NCBI RefSeq assembly: GCF_003600625.1
Contig: NZ_CP032489.1
Location: forward strand, 3,844,001-3,908,000
Length of the DNA: 64,000 bases
Direction: 5' to 3'
Source: Arachidicoccus soli
GTDB lineage: Bacteria; Bacteroidota; Bacteroidia; Chitinophagales; Chitinophagaceae
Shown: positions 18,332 to 27,841 of the stretch, piece by piece
Layout of the letters: each line of letters opens with the position of its first letter
Position numbering within the stretch: the stretch's first letter is position 1
Position numbers and translations under genes: made by a program
Notes under the pieces: model-generated
Told to the model about the DNA's origin: nothing
The model's input: the letters and a program-made list of their open reading frames with translations, nothing else
Databases searched by the model: none

Positions 18332-19351
18332 ATGCAAAAACGTAAATCGATTAATGATATAGCAAAAGATTTAAATGTTGCAATTAGTACTGTTTCAGCA
18401 GTACTGAACGGAAAAGCGGAAGAGCGGCGTATAAGTACTGGCATGACCAAAAAAGTATTAGAATATGCTGAAAAAATAGGCTATCAGCCCAATATGATTG
18501 CACGTAGTCTACGAACGGGTAAAAGCAATATTATTGGAATGTTGGTTGAAGATATTTCTGACCCCTTTTTTGCTAGTATTGCCCGTTTAGTTGAAAAAAA
18601 TGCAGCATTACACAATTATAAATTATTTTATTCAAGTACTGAAAATAATGCGAGTAAAGCCAAGGGACTTATTCGCGCCTTTAGAGACCAACAAGTGGAT
18701 GCATACATTATAGCACCCACTCCAGGAATTGAAAAAGAAATCCAGCTTTTGCTAAATGAGAAAGCCCCGTTGGTGCTGTTTGACCGTTTTTTCCCCAATA
18801 TACCTACAAATAATATTGTTGTAGATAATTTTGGCGGAGCACTCAATGCGACCAACCATTTATTAAAAAATGGGTATAAAAATATTGCCTTTATTACGCT
18901 GAGATCTAAACAAAAACAGATGACAGACAGGTTAGAAGGCTATATAGAAGCAGTTAATCAACAATTAAAACCCGCATATATTAATCAGATAGACTATTTA
19001 TTTTCCGAAGAGATATTACAAGAAAAAATAGAACAATACATTAATAAGAACCCTCAATTAGATGCCATCTTCTTTGCCACCAACTATTTGGCGATAAGTG
19101 GATTAAGGGCTTTAAAAAAAATAGGGTTAAAAATTCCAAATGAAGTGGCTGTTTTAGGTTTTGATGACAATACACATTTTAATTTATTTACTCCTTCAAT
19201 TACATCGGTTGCACAACCTATTGAAAAAATATCAGAAGAGATCGTAAGAGTATTAATTAAAAATATTCAACATAATATTTCGGAGTCAGACAGAGAAAAT
19301 GTTGTTTTACAGACCGAATTGATTGTTAGAGAATCTTCGGTAAAATTATAA
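18332..19351 (+). CDS. LacI family transcriptional regulator
   Basis: A protein of 339 residues from the ATG at 18332 (an in-frame TTG nine bases earlier is possible but less likely). The N-terminal helix-turn-helix reads KSINDIAKDLNVAISTVSAVLNG (hinge-helix region IARSLRTGKS at about 55-65), and the effector domain is a periplasmic-binding-protein fold starting IIGMLVEDISDPFFASIA. LacI-type regulators bind a sugar and release or gain DNA binding. It is divergent from the GH76/GH31 enzyme operon and is the only regulator in the locus, so it probably senses an oligosaccharide from the same glycan. Most Bacteroidota loci of this type use hybrid two-component or sigma/anti-sigma control, so LacI control is less common. 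Confidence 0.92.
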   Translation: MQKRKSINDIAKDLNVAISTVSAVLNGKAEERRISTGMTKKVLEYAEKIGYQPNMIARSLRTGKSNIIGMLVEDISDPFFASIARLVEKNAALHNYKLFYSSTENNASKAKGLIRAFRDQQVDAYIIAPTPGIEKEIQLLLNEKAPLVLFDRFFPNIPTNNIVVDNFGGALNATNHLLKNGYKNIAFITLRSKQKQMTDRLEGYIEAVNQQLKPAYINQIDYLFSEEILQEKIEQYINKNPQLDAIFFATNYLAISGLRALKKIGLKIPNEVAVLGFDDNTHFNLFTPSITSVAQPIEKISEEIVRVLIKNIQHNISESDRENVVLQTELIVRESSVKL

Positions 19352-19373
19352 ACGAACTAAATCTAATAAAAAT

Positions 19374-19469
19374 AAAAAACAGCCACAAATCATCTTCATA
19401 ACTGATTGATTTTTAAGCAAATTAAATCAGGCTTTTAACAACGACCTCTGATTATGAGCTAGAAAAATA
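19374..19469 (-). repeat. Decayed attachment site: remnant of a tRNA-Met(CAT) 3' half plus terminator
   Basis: This stretch aligns with 33427-33525 over its full length with one single-base gap in the tRNA part. Shared runs include TTCATAACTG, the anticodon-arm CTGATTATGAG (19448-19458) and AGAAAAATA. The T-arm and acceptor parts have many substitutions, so it can no longer encode tRNA. Both copies have the same orientation, 14.06 kb apart. It is read as the left end of an integrated island whose integrase (21879-23128) is also broken. Confidence 0.6.
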
Positions 19470-19885
19470 ACCCTTTCATTTTCTAAAAGTTAGTGCCAGT
19501 TATTTGCTGAAACTATTACTGGTATGCAGCTGGGAGTGTCTGGAAGAAGGAAAACTCAGCATTATGAAAAGGACAATACTTAATCTGACAAGATAGTTTT
19601 TTTTAAGGCATTGGCGATAAAAATGAATAAATATTTTTCATAAAAAAACAACTTCACAATTACCTGCTCAATAAAACAACGCAATTCAAGATTAGCCAGC
19701 AATTCTTTTTGTATTGATTATTTTCTTAGCGAAGCCCAAAGCTTTTATTTTCAATTTTACCAGCCTGCATTTTGTTGATTATTGATGATGTATGCGGAAA
19801 CGTCTCACTGTCGCAAAATCTCCCTGATAATGCCGGATTTCTTTGCTGGAACGTAGTTGTTGCTGCCCTTGTTGGCTGTTTCCCC
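19470..19885. other. No gene recognised
   Basis: About 415 bp between the decayed attachment site and the ATPase pseudogene. The stretch is AT-rich with scattered stops in all frames and I find no protein family, tRNA or strong hairpin in it. It is probably decayed DNA of the island's left end. Confidence 0.5.
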
Positions 19886-21103
19886 TTATTTTTCAGGTAT
19901 TATCAGCCAATCTAATGCGTTTATTTTTTTTACTCCGTTAAGTGTTCCCGTGTCGTAGTCCATTGTAATTAAAAGTTTGTCGTGATGGTCGGCAATGGTG
20001 TCAAATGGTGCTAATTCACGTTCCAATGTTGTTTCGTTTTGCACAGTCTGCGAAACTTGTATGTACTGAGTAAATCCTTCGTTATTGCGTACAACAAAAT
20101 CAACTTCTAAGTTGTTTGTTTTCCCTATCCACACTTGGTTGTTTCTACGTTTTAGTTCAAGGTAAATGATGTTTTCAAGCAAATGTCCTGCATCACTTGC
20201 AAGCTCTTTTCCAAGTAATGCGTTACGAAAACCTAAGTCCACCAAATAGTATTTTTTTTGCGTTGCCAAATGTTGTTTGCCTTTGATGTCGTAGCGGTTT
20301 ACTTTGTAAAATAAATAGGCTTCGACCAACGTGTCAATGTATTTTGAAACAGTTTTGTTGTCAATTTTCTTTTTGTTAGCCGTTAGAACTTTCGCAATGT
20401 TTCCCGCGGAAACATTTGAACCGACTGAATCTATTAAAAAATTTACAACTTCTTGATACGATTCTTCGCCGTAAATGGTGTATCGTTTTGAAATATCATT
20501 TTCGTAAATATTTTTGAAAACAGTTTGCAGATATTCGTTTGCAAAATTGTTTCCGTCTTGCGAAAGTCTTACTGCTTCGGGAAAACCGCCTGTACGTACA
20601 TAGTCAGCAAAAGCAAGGTCAGGATTTGCGGTTTTGCCTGTAAACGCTAAAAATTCAGCAAAGGAAAACGGCAACACATTTATTTCATATGCTCTGCCTG
20701 TAAGCAATGTAGCCAATTCACTACTCAACAAAAATGCGTTTGAACCTGTAACATACAAATCAATGTTTGGGTGTACGTACAAACCCTCCAACCATTTTTC
20801 AAACCCGGGAACGTTTTGCACTTCGTCTATAAACACATAATTAGTTACGTTTTTCTTGATGTGCTTTACAATGTAATCGTAAATTTCTTTCCAGTTTTTT
20901 TCTACCAAAGACCGAAATTCCGGCATATCCATATTGATTGTCAAAATGGAAACATTGTTGTTTTCTTTCCTCAATAAATCTTAAAACTGTGCCATTAAAG
21001 TTGATTTTCCACAACGCCTCACGCCTGTGGCAACCTTAATTAAATTCTTGTCTTTAAGAACACGAAGTATATCTAAGTGTCTTTTCCGGACTATTGTTTG
21101 CAT
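19886..21103 (-). pseudogene. AAA ATPase with DUF4143 domain, interrupted by a nonsense codon
   Basis: Reading from the ATG at 21103, the first 40 codons give the start of an ATPase with the Walker A loop GVRRCGKST. Codon 41 is TAA (20981-20983), just after LMAQF, and the same frame then continues without further stops to 19886. Downstream are Walker B YVFIDEVQ, the sensor stretch LYVTGSNAFLLSSELA, LPFSFAEFLAF and the C-terminal DUF4143 nuclease-like region (NLEVDFVVRN). Family length is about 390-410 residues, which matches the reading frame of 405 codons. A single change of CAA to TAA would explain the break. A truncated protein started after the stop would lack the nucleotide-binding loop, so the gene is probably dead. 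Confidence 0.8.
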
Positions 21104-21190
21104 AAAGCAAAGACAAATAAATTCCTAAAACTTACAAGAAAGTAAAACTTTTAGGAATTTAAGAGTCATTTGTATAATACGCATCAAAGT

Positions 21191-21760
21191 TTACCAGGTT
21201 GTACGCGGTAAAGTTTTAACTCTAAGCTTATATGGCCGAAGTTGGGGGAAGCTTACAAGTGCCTCAACGTCCCAATTTGCGGAGCCATGCAAATTATAAT
21301 GAGTATGTATGTCTTCATTATTTAAAATCTTGGGGATATCAGCTCTCAAATATTCACCGTTTTTGGGAGATTCATCGCAGTCAAACCCTTCGAACAAATG
21401 AATGCCAGCTTTCTACAAGAGCACTTTGAATACTCTGTCATAATTTAAAGTATACAGTCTCGGCGCATTTCCAAATATAAAAGATTTAGCCCATTTCATA
21501 AAGGCTTGGCAATTAGAACTTTCAAAATCGAATTTAGTATGTGTTGAAGTATGCCAGGCATATTTTGAAACCTGCACTATTATGGTCGACAAGAGATCAT
21601 TTAAAAGATGCAACAGGAAAAATTGTTCATGAGTTTCATTATTAACAGCTCTATCAGAATAAATATTATCCCCCCAGGAACCTGGAGCTTATAACCGTGT
21701 TTAAGTTCGCCGCCTTCTACTACTTTAAAATTAAATATTTCCTTCTCACACGGGCTTGCC
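21191..21760 (-). pseudogene. SIR2-like domain gene, broken
   Basis: The minus strand carries a family-like sequence in pieces. From about 21760 it reads CEKEIFNFKVVEGGELKHG, shifts frame at the G run near 21675, continues with DNIYSDRAVNNETHEQF and LYTLNYDRVFKVLL, meets an in-frame TAG near 21410, and goes on in the same frame with KAGIHLFEGFDCDE and NLHGSANWDVEA. The TLNYD and HGS-W pairing resembles SIR2-like (NAD-binding) domains such as those in phage-defence proteins. At least one frameshift and one nonsense codon make it non-functional. The 5' and 3' limits of the original gene are uncertain. It fits the defence-rich content of the island. Confidence 0.5.
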
Positions 21761-21878
21761 TGTCAAAGAACTAAAATAAAAACTGTTACCTATGTATTGC
21801 TACGAATCCGACCCTTAAAAACCTTTAAGGGTCAAACTGGAATATATATTTCTTAACGGTTCTCAAAAAGTGTAACCT

Positions 21879-23128
21879 ATGTTATGCTATACGACAAGTA
21901 ATCCTTATAGGTATCCGAACATTTATGATCTTACGGAAGAAGATTTCGCTAAATTATCTGCAACGAGGGTAAAATCAAGATCACATCCAATCAAAGAAAA
22001 TTTAGCCGTTCTTCAACAATCTGTGGAAAATTATGTAAGAAACAGCCGCCCGTTTCAACTTGAAAGTTTTGAATATGCAATCGTGCTTAATAATCCTACC
22101 TTAAAACAACGAAAACGAAAAATAGAGCTACTGAGAACAAATAATGTATTCGATTTCTTACCGTATCTAAAAAGGTTTACCATCTTTAAGGAAAATCATG
22201 ATAAGCATGACCGAATTTCTTTTGTTTATGCAGAATATATCAAAAGATTGATTAAGAAAGAGTAGCAACCGCCATTAATTATTATGAAACTTTCCAAACT
22301 TTTAACAAATTCCGAGGCAATGTATACTATTCGGATATAACAGTAATTTATTTATTTCAGCATGAAAAATGGATGAAAAGTTTGAGACGTTCACCAAATA
22401 CAATCGGTATGCGGATACGTGCATTATGGGCTGTTTTTAATGAAGTTATCGAAATGAAAATTATTAAACGAGAAAGTTGTTATCCGTTTGGGAAAAGAAG
22501 GTACTAAATTCCGGCTGGCAGAAACCTAAAGAAAGCTTTGTCAAAAGAAGATATTGCCAGAATTTATCATTATGATACAGCAGCGGAAGATATAAAACGG
22601 GCAAGGGACTATTGGATTTTTTGTTATTTCGGAAATGGCATGAACCCTAAGGATGTTGCATACTTGACGTTTAAAGACACCCAGGAAGAATTTATTGTAT
22701 TTACCCGGGCAAAAACGGAGCGGTCCACAAGATCTAATCCGAAATTAATATCAGTTTACATCACAAAAGAAATGCAATTGATTATGGATCGATTGGGAAA
22801 TAAATATTCAGGAGATCCGAATGAATTTATATTCCCGATTATAGGTAAAGGATTAAATCCGTTAGAGCGGTTTGAGCAAATTAAAGTATTTCTTCGGTTC
22901 ATTAACGACAGGATGAAAATTATTGCTTCTCATTTAGGTATTACACGTAAAGTAACCACCATTGTTACACGCCATTCTTTTTCTACCCATTTAAAACACG
23001 AAGGAGCCAGTACCGAATTTATTCAGGAGGCATTGGGCCATACCGATAAAAAGACAACGGAAAATTATCTTGATAGTTTTGAGAATGGGGTAAAAAAAGC
23101 CTTTGCAGCAAAATTGTCTATCATATAA
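21879..23128 (+). pseudogene. Tyrosine recombinase (integrase) of the old island, broken
   Basis: The N-terminal part (21879-22265) shows YPNIYDLTEEDFAKLSATR, matching the start of the intact integrase at 33671 (YPTGIDLTEQEFSKV). A frameshift near 22255 moves the SAM-like core-binding domain (ATAINYYETFQTFNKF) into another frame, and a TAA at 22505 replaces a glutamine in RRYQIPAGRN. The catalytic domain follows intact in frame: TRHSFSTHLKHEGAST and LGHTDKKTTENYLDSF with the nucleophile tyrosine. The first residues of the original protein are not recovered. It is on the same strand as the intact integrase and about 2.4 kb from the decayed attachment site, so it was the integrase of that older element. 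Confidence 0.8.
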
Positions 23129-23159
23129 ATCGGGGCGACTGGGTGTTCAATTCCTTCTA

Positions 23160-23182
23160 AAATCCTTACCCTGCAAGGATTT
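23160..23182 (+). terminator. Hairpin downstream of the integrase remnant
   Basis: AAATCCTT and AAGGATTT form an 8-bp stem with a 7-base loop, 32 bp after the integrase remnant. There is no clean T run, so termination is doubtful. The rest of 23129-23425 shows no gene. Confidence 0.3.
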
Positions 23183-23425
23183 CAGGATTTTGCATTTTAA
23201 AACTCACGAAATAAAAACGCATAGTATATACAAATCTTCAATTTTTGTGCCTAATCATTTAACCAAACAGCCTAAACGAATTACAATGTAAAGAATTAAA
23301 ATAAAGTAGGCTATCTGCGTGAAAAGGCATAAGCATATTAAAAATAATTTGATCCTATAAAATGTAGACGAAATCGAAAAACAAAACACTGGAATAGTAA
23401 AAATATTTCCTTAAAAATAGCTTTA

Positions 23426-24082
23426 TCACAAACGACTCAAAATTTCTGCAATATCCAGTTTTATTAATTCCCAGTGCTTTCCCCATAAACAAACTGGATC
23501 AAAATCTTCATCTGCCGATGTAAAATCGGTGAAGTTGGAAATAATAGCACCCATATCGTGTGCATAGGGATAACGTTTCTCATGAAGTGAGATCATCTGC
23601 TCAATTGTAAAATCATCCAACAACGTATGTATATCCCAAAAATCTTTTTTTCTACCGCCGCGTTGTATTACGTCTATTTTCATCGCAGCAATTTCGTCTT
23701 TTGTTGCCAACCGGATACCCTCGACATTAAGTGAAGGAAATATGAAAGAGTCGGTATAAAACAAGTCCAGTTTAAAAGAATCTTCGGGAGTATTTCCTAC
23801 AAAATAAACTACTCCAAAACCAATAGGTGACGGTAACTTTGCAGGGCTGACATACGCAAACGTACACCGCAAATAATCATCAATTTTCTGAAAATCTATA
23901 CTTCCATATTCAGCATCAGTAAAAAGGTCTATATCTATGGATTTCCGATGCCCAGTTTGCAAGCTAAGCGATGTTCCTCCTACTAATCTAAATGGATTGA
24001 ACAAAGGTTCATTCATCAGCCTTTGCAATCCTGAATGCAATAATGGCGTAACAGTATTCCAATATAACACATTTGCCATCAT
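23426..24082 (-). CDS. AbiEii/AbiGii-type nucleotidyltransferase toxin
   Basis: A protein of 218 residues of the nucleotidyltransferase fold (DUF1814). The signature is LVGGTSLSLQTGHRKSIDIDLFT: the GG of the substrate loop at 35-36 and the metal-binding D-I-D at 50-52. A third acidic strand is in FKLDLFYTD near 117, and RKSIDID with the later GGRKKDFWDIHTLLDDFTIEQM is typical of AbiEii. Such enzymes transfer nucleotides to tRNA ends or other targets and stop growth unless blocked by their antitoxin. It starts 8 bp after the antitoxin gene, in the usual antitoxin-toxin order. It appears intact. Confidence 0.85.
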   Translation of the reverse strand: MMANVLYWNTVTPLLHSGLQRLMNEPLFNPFRLVGGTSLSLQTGHRKSIDIDLFTDAEYGSIDFQKIDDYLRCTFAYVSPAKLPSPIGFGVVYFVGNTPEDSFKLDLFYTDSFIFPSLNVEGIRLATKDEIAAMKIDVIQRGGRKKDFWDIHTLLDDFTIEQMISLHEKRYPYAHDMGAIISNFTDFTSADEDFDPVCLWGKHWELIKLDIAEILSRL

Positions 24083-24090
24083 TTGCTTTT

Positions 24091-24546
24091 TTAAGCTGTA
24101 AGTATTTTTCTTATGGTATCGCGGCCGTAATAGTTAAGCACTTCTTTCTTTTCCGTGAAATTGCCATATTCAAATACCCTTTTAACAACAGTTTTTTTCT
24201 GCTTATTCCAATCAATGCTTTCTATATTGGTATCCCAAAATACAGCCGGTCTGAATTTTGATAAAGCCGGATGTTTTTTCTTTGAAAGTTTCTTTTTTTC
24301 TTCTTTTATTTCATAGAATATTTGCAATGTCATTAAAGAGCCTTCTTTTATTTCGAGGGCTTCTTCTATTCTCATCGCCAATTTAGTGTTCATACTTCTC
24401 TTTCCGTTGATAATGGCATTAATAGTTTGTGGATATTCATCAATAGAAAGCGCAAATTGTCCCTGTGGCATATTCCGCTGCCTAAGCTCTCTTTCAAGAA
24501 TTAAACCGGGATGTATGCCTTTTGCTATTTCAAAATCAGTTTTCAT
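24091..24546 (-). CDS. Helix-turn-helix antitoxin, partner of the AbiEii-type toxin
   Basis: A protein of 151 residues. The N-terminal XRE/HigA-like domain reads HPGLILERELRQRNMPQGQFALSI with the recognition part PQTINAIINGKRSMN (about 37-52). The C-terminal part has the pattern AVFWDTNIESIDWNKQKKTVVKRVFEYGN, common in HTH antitoxins paired with AbiEii toxins in Bacteroidota. The DNA-binding domain, the 38-bp palindrome just upstream and the adjacent toxin together indicate an autoregulated toxin-antitoxin operon. It begins close to the palindrome, so its leader is very short. Confidence 0.8.
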   Translation of the reverse strand: MKTDFEIAKGIHPGLILERELRQRNMPQGQFALSIDEYPQTINAIINGKRSMNTKLAMRIEEALEIKEGSLMTLQIFYEIKEEKKKLSKKKHPALSKFRPAVFWDTNIESIDWNKQKKTVVKRVFEYGNFTEKKEVLNYYGRDTIRKILTA

Positions 24547-24552
24547 ACGTCA

Positions 24553-24590
24553 AAAATAAACAATTTTGTTTAAACAAAATTGTTTATTTT
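24553..24590. promoter_or_regulatory. 38-bp perfect palindrome, probable operator of the toxin-antitoxin operon
   Basis: The half-site AAAATAAACAATTTTGTTT is followed directly by its exact reverse complement. It starts 7 bp upstream of the antitoxin start codon and overlaps where the promoter must be. Within each half the unit AACAATTTTGTT is itself near-palindromic, so it may bind two dimers. This is the expected target of the HTH antitoxin. The following 137 bp up to the res gene show no gene. Confidence 0.65.
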
Positions 24591-24727
24591 AATTATTTAT
24601 TAGCCTCTTTAAATATTTTTAATAAAAATATATTTAAACACCCCCTTACTCCCCTTTTGTATCATTTCGCGCAGATCACCAATCAGGCGCTCATTTACAT
24701 TATCAATAATCTTCATGCTTATTTCAA

Positions 24728-27700
24728 TTAAATGATTTCCAAAAGCTTATCATAACTACTCACCTTTTCAAACTTAATCTCGTTACCACTGATCTCCTTA
24801 AAGTGTTCTGTAGCACAATGAATTTTCAGTTTTTCAATTTCTCTTAGATCAAGGTCTGAATCCGATCCTTTGGTCTCTGCAACAAAATATATCTGCCTTA
24901 CCTTCTCCTTATCAAATACAATGGCCCAGTCTGGACTATAATTAGCGACAGGCGTTGAAATATGGAAAGATTTTGGCAGTTTGGCATAAACGACTACTTC
25001 CACACTGCCTTCCAGTGCCTTAGCAAAATCGGACTCTATTTTGGAATCTGTCGTCAGGAAATCATAAATATGCTTTTTAAGTAGTTCAGAGTTCCTAAGG
25101 GCATTTTTATCATTTGTGAAGACGGTATTGGCATCGTAGTGCTGGTCCGTCTTGTGGTATTTAATATTATTGATAATCAGACTGGCCTTCACATCATTGA
25201 TGAGTTTGCCGCATTTCGCAATAAATGCCTCCGGGTTTTTACGGAGCAATAAGAATGTTTCTTCCTTGATGGCTTTCAGTATGGCCACAATGGTACTTCT
25301 GGTAAGATTGGTCCTCACTTCAATCTCCCCTACAATATCATAGGTCGTTTCTGTGTACAAATCATTGCCAATTTTTAAGTTTTGGCGTTTTGATTCCTTC
25401 ATCAGCGTACCTTCCCGCATCTGCTCCTTAGTTCCATCTTGTAATTCCCCGGTTTTGACCTCATAAGTTCGGTCGGCAATATGTAGTTGGGCGTCGATAC
25501 GGACCTTACTATCACGAATAAGTTGTTCAGTATCAAATTTAACTTCATAAATCGTCTTCAGATTGATCTTCTCCCAAAGTGCCTGAAACTCCTTCTTCTT
25601 AAAATTGGCATTTGGATTTAGTACAATTGCCTGCCTTTCATTCTCTGGCTTAAATTCCCCACCAGTATAAACCGCTTTTAGTACCTGGGCTACTGATGCT
25701 CTGAATGATTCAAGATGCTCGGGCAGTGGTATTTTATGTTGATTTATAAGCTCCCTACCGGCGTCAGTAATTTTATCATCATCATCGATGATTTCATGCT
25801 TATATAGTAATTTATTTAATTTTTTGGCATCATCCTCTGTTAACCTATGGGCCTCTTCCTTTTCATTTGTGACCAACTTTCCAGTAAGATACTCTATAGA
25901 GGCTTTCTGAGGGCGGTCTTTAAGGGTATCTGCGATTTCTTTCTGAAGTCCCTTGGCAAAAGCCTCATAGCTTTCTGATGCAATAACGGTCAATCTATTG
26001 ATTTCCTGCACCTGGTCTCCTACTAAATCAAAATCCTGACGGACCCCGTTTTTATCAACACACAGGCGCATACCTCGGCCTACCTCTTGCCTTCTTCTGG
26101 TAAGGCTACCACTCTCTGCATTTTTTAAAGCGCAGATCTGGAATACATTGGGATTGTCCCACCCTTCTTTCAGTGCTGAGTGGGAAAATATAAAACGGGT
26201 AGGTTCTTCAAAACTCAGCAGTCTAACCTTATCTTTCATGATCAGGTCGTATGCTGAAATATCATCAGAGTCTTCTGATCCCCTTTTGACTTTTGGATCA
26301 ACGGCCTTACCTTTCTTATCTATGGCAAAATAACCTTCATGTACTAAATGAGCATCATCGCGTTTCAGGTACTCAGCATATGCGCTTGGCATATAGCCTT
26401 TATGCGCCATGGCAGGGTCTGCATCTGCCATAAACTGGTTGTATCCCTGTTCAAATAGATCTAAGTATTCATTGCGCAGTCGCCTGTACTCCTCCTCAAA
26501 TATTTTGGCATATTCTCCCAGGACCTTCTCCCCATCCTCTGCGTAAATCCGGTACTTTTCTACCGAATCAATGAAAAATAAGGAAAGCACCTTAATCCCT
26601 TTATTAAAAAGGGCCCTTTCCTTTTCCAAATGAGACATAATACATTCACGAATCTGAATCCTCCTGAATGTACTTTCCTCTTTATCATTAAATATGTCAC
26701 CAGGGAAGATATCCTCTCCGCCCACAATGATCTTATTCAGGTATCCGTTGACTTCGGTGATGGTCTGATTCTTATAGGCTGGCATACCTCCTGAAAGTTC
26801 ATAAAGATTTGAACCTTCTTCTAATTTCAACCTTACCTTTTTAACGCCTTCACCTGCTCTTTTCTCCATTTCTACAACAGCAAATGGCGGTTTGGTGGTG
26901 CTCAGGCTAATTTGTTCCAGATATAAATAGCCAGAAGTGCCAGTAGAGCCTTTTAACCTGATCCCTTTTACCTGTATCTTTTTGACCAGTTTCTGATTAT
27001 AAGCGTCCAGCGCATCCAGCCTGTATACTTTATTATAATCCACCTTATGGGTTGCAGAATACCTCAGCGTAAATAGTGGATTAAAATCCTGCATGCTGTT
27101 GAGGGTTTTCTCGCCATCCACGGACTGAGGTTCATCAATAATCAGAATCGGGTTAGTCTGCGCAATGATTTCAATGGGTTTTCGGGAACCAAACTGGTCC
27201 AATTCCTGGTGAATACGTCTCGCATCTGCTCCTTTTGCATTAAAAGCCTGTGTATTGATAATCATAACACTTATTCCGCTGTTGGATGCGAAATTTTGTA
27301 TATCCTCAGGCCTACCTGAATCATAGATAAAGGGACTTATTTTATGGCCATATAACTCCTGGAAATGGTCCTGCGTTACCTCAAAGGATTTATATACCCC
27401 CTCTCTAATGGCAACACTGGGAACAATGACAATAAATTTGCTCCATCCGTATTGTTTGTTCAGCTCATACATGGTTCGGATATAGGTATAAGTTTTACCC
27501 GTACCCGTTTCCATCTCAATAGTCAGATTAAATCCAGCTTTTAACCCTTTTGGGTGTTCCAATTTTGCATCTTCAAAAAGGTCATTTTCTTTTTGGGTTT
27601 GCTGGATATTTTTTAAGACCTGTGTCTCAGGTAATTGAACTTGACTATTTCTATATCCGATTCGCTCTTCTATTTCATGTTCAAATAAAGCGCCATTACC

Positions 27701-27841
27701 CGCCAATCTGGCTTTGCGCAATAATTCTTCTCTCTGCTCCAGGGTAAACCGGTTCGTTTTAACTGCCTGTCCGGCAAAACAACTCACTACAGCATTTACC
27801 GCATCTATTTGAAAGCCTTGTTGTTTAAATTGTAATTTCAT
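24728..27841 (-). CDS. res: Type III restriction enzyme, Res subunit
   Basis: A protein of 1037 residues, typical Res length. It contains an SF2 helicase: Walker A METGTGKTYTY (GTGKT at 113-117), the motif II IIDEPQSVDG near 236, the SATH motif III near 260, and motif VI TRRRQEVGRGMRLCVD near 590. The C-terminal nuclease domain shows SPDWAIVFD...FVAETKG near 975-1000, the PD-ExK arrangement of type III enzymes. Res moves along DNA and cuts when two unmethylated sites meet, and needs the Mod subunit. Its start overlaps the stop of the AlbA/ATPase gene by four bases, so the four-gene operon XRE-mod-AlbA-res is tightly coupled. No break is seen. Confidence 0.92.
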   Translation of the reverse strand: MKLQFKQQGFQIDAVNAVVSCFAGQAVKTNRFTLEQREELLRKARLAGNGALFEHEIEERIGYRNSQVQLPETQVLKNIQQTQKENDLFEDAKLEHPKGLKAGFNLTIEMETGTGKTYTYIRTMYELNKQYGWSKFIVIVPSVAIREGVYKSFEVTQDHFQELYGHKISPFIYDSGRPEDIQNFASNSGISVMIINTQAFNAKGADARRIHQELDQFGSRKPIEIIAQTNPILIIDEPQSVDGEKTLNSMQDFNPLFTLRYSATHKVDYNKVYRLDALDAYNQKLVKKIQVKGIRLKGSTGTSGYLYLEQISLSTTKPPFAVVEMEKRAGEGVKKVRLKLEEGSNLYELSGGMPAYKNQTITEVNGYLNKIIVGGEDIFPGDIFNDKEESTFRRIQIRECIMSHLEKERALFNKGIKVLSLFFIDSVEKYRIYAEDGEKVLGEYAKIFEEEYRRLRNEYLDLFEQGYNQFMADADPAMAHKGYMPSAYAEYLKRDDAHLVHEGYFAIDKKGKAVDPKVKRGSEDSDDISAYDLIMKDKVRLLSFEEPTRFIFSHSALKEGWDNPNVFQICALKNAESGSLTRRRQEVGRGMRLCVDKNGVRQDFDLVGDQVQEINRLTVIASESYEAFAKGLQKEIADTLKDRPQKASIEYLTGKLVTNEKEEAHRLTEDDAKKLNKLLYKHEIIDDDDKITDAGRELINQHKIPLPEHLESFRASVAQVLKAVYTGGEFKPENERQAIVLNPNANFKKKEFQALWEKINLKTIYEVKFDTEQLIRDSKVRIDAQLHIADRTYEVKTGELQDGTKEQMREGTLMKESKRQNLKIGNDLYTETTYDIVGEIEVRTNLTRSTIVAILKAIKEETFLLLRKNPEAFIAKCGKLINDVKASLIINNIKYHKTDQHYDANTVFTNDKNALRNSELLKKHIYDFLTTDSKIESDFAKALEGSVEVVVYAKLPKSFHISTPVANYSPDWAIVFDKEKVRQIYFVAETKGSDSDLDLREIEKLKIHCATEHFKEISGNEIKFEKVSSYDKLLEII

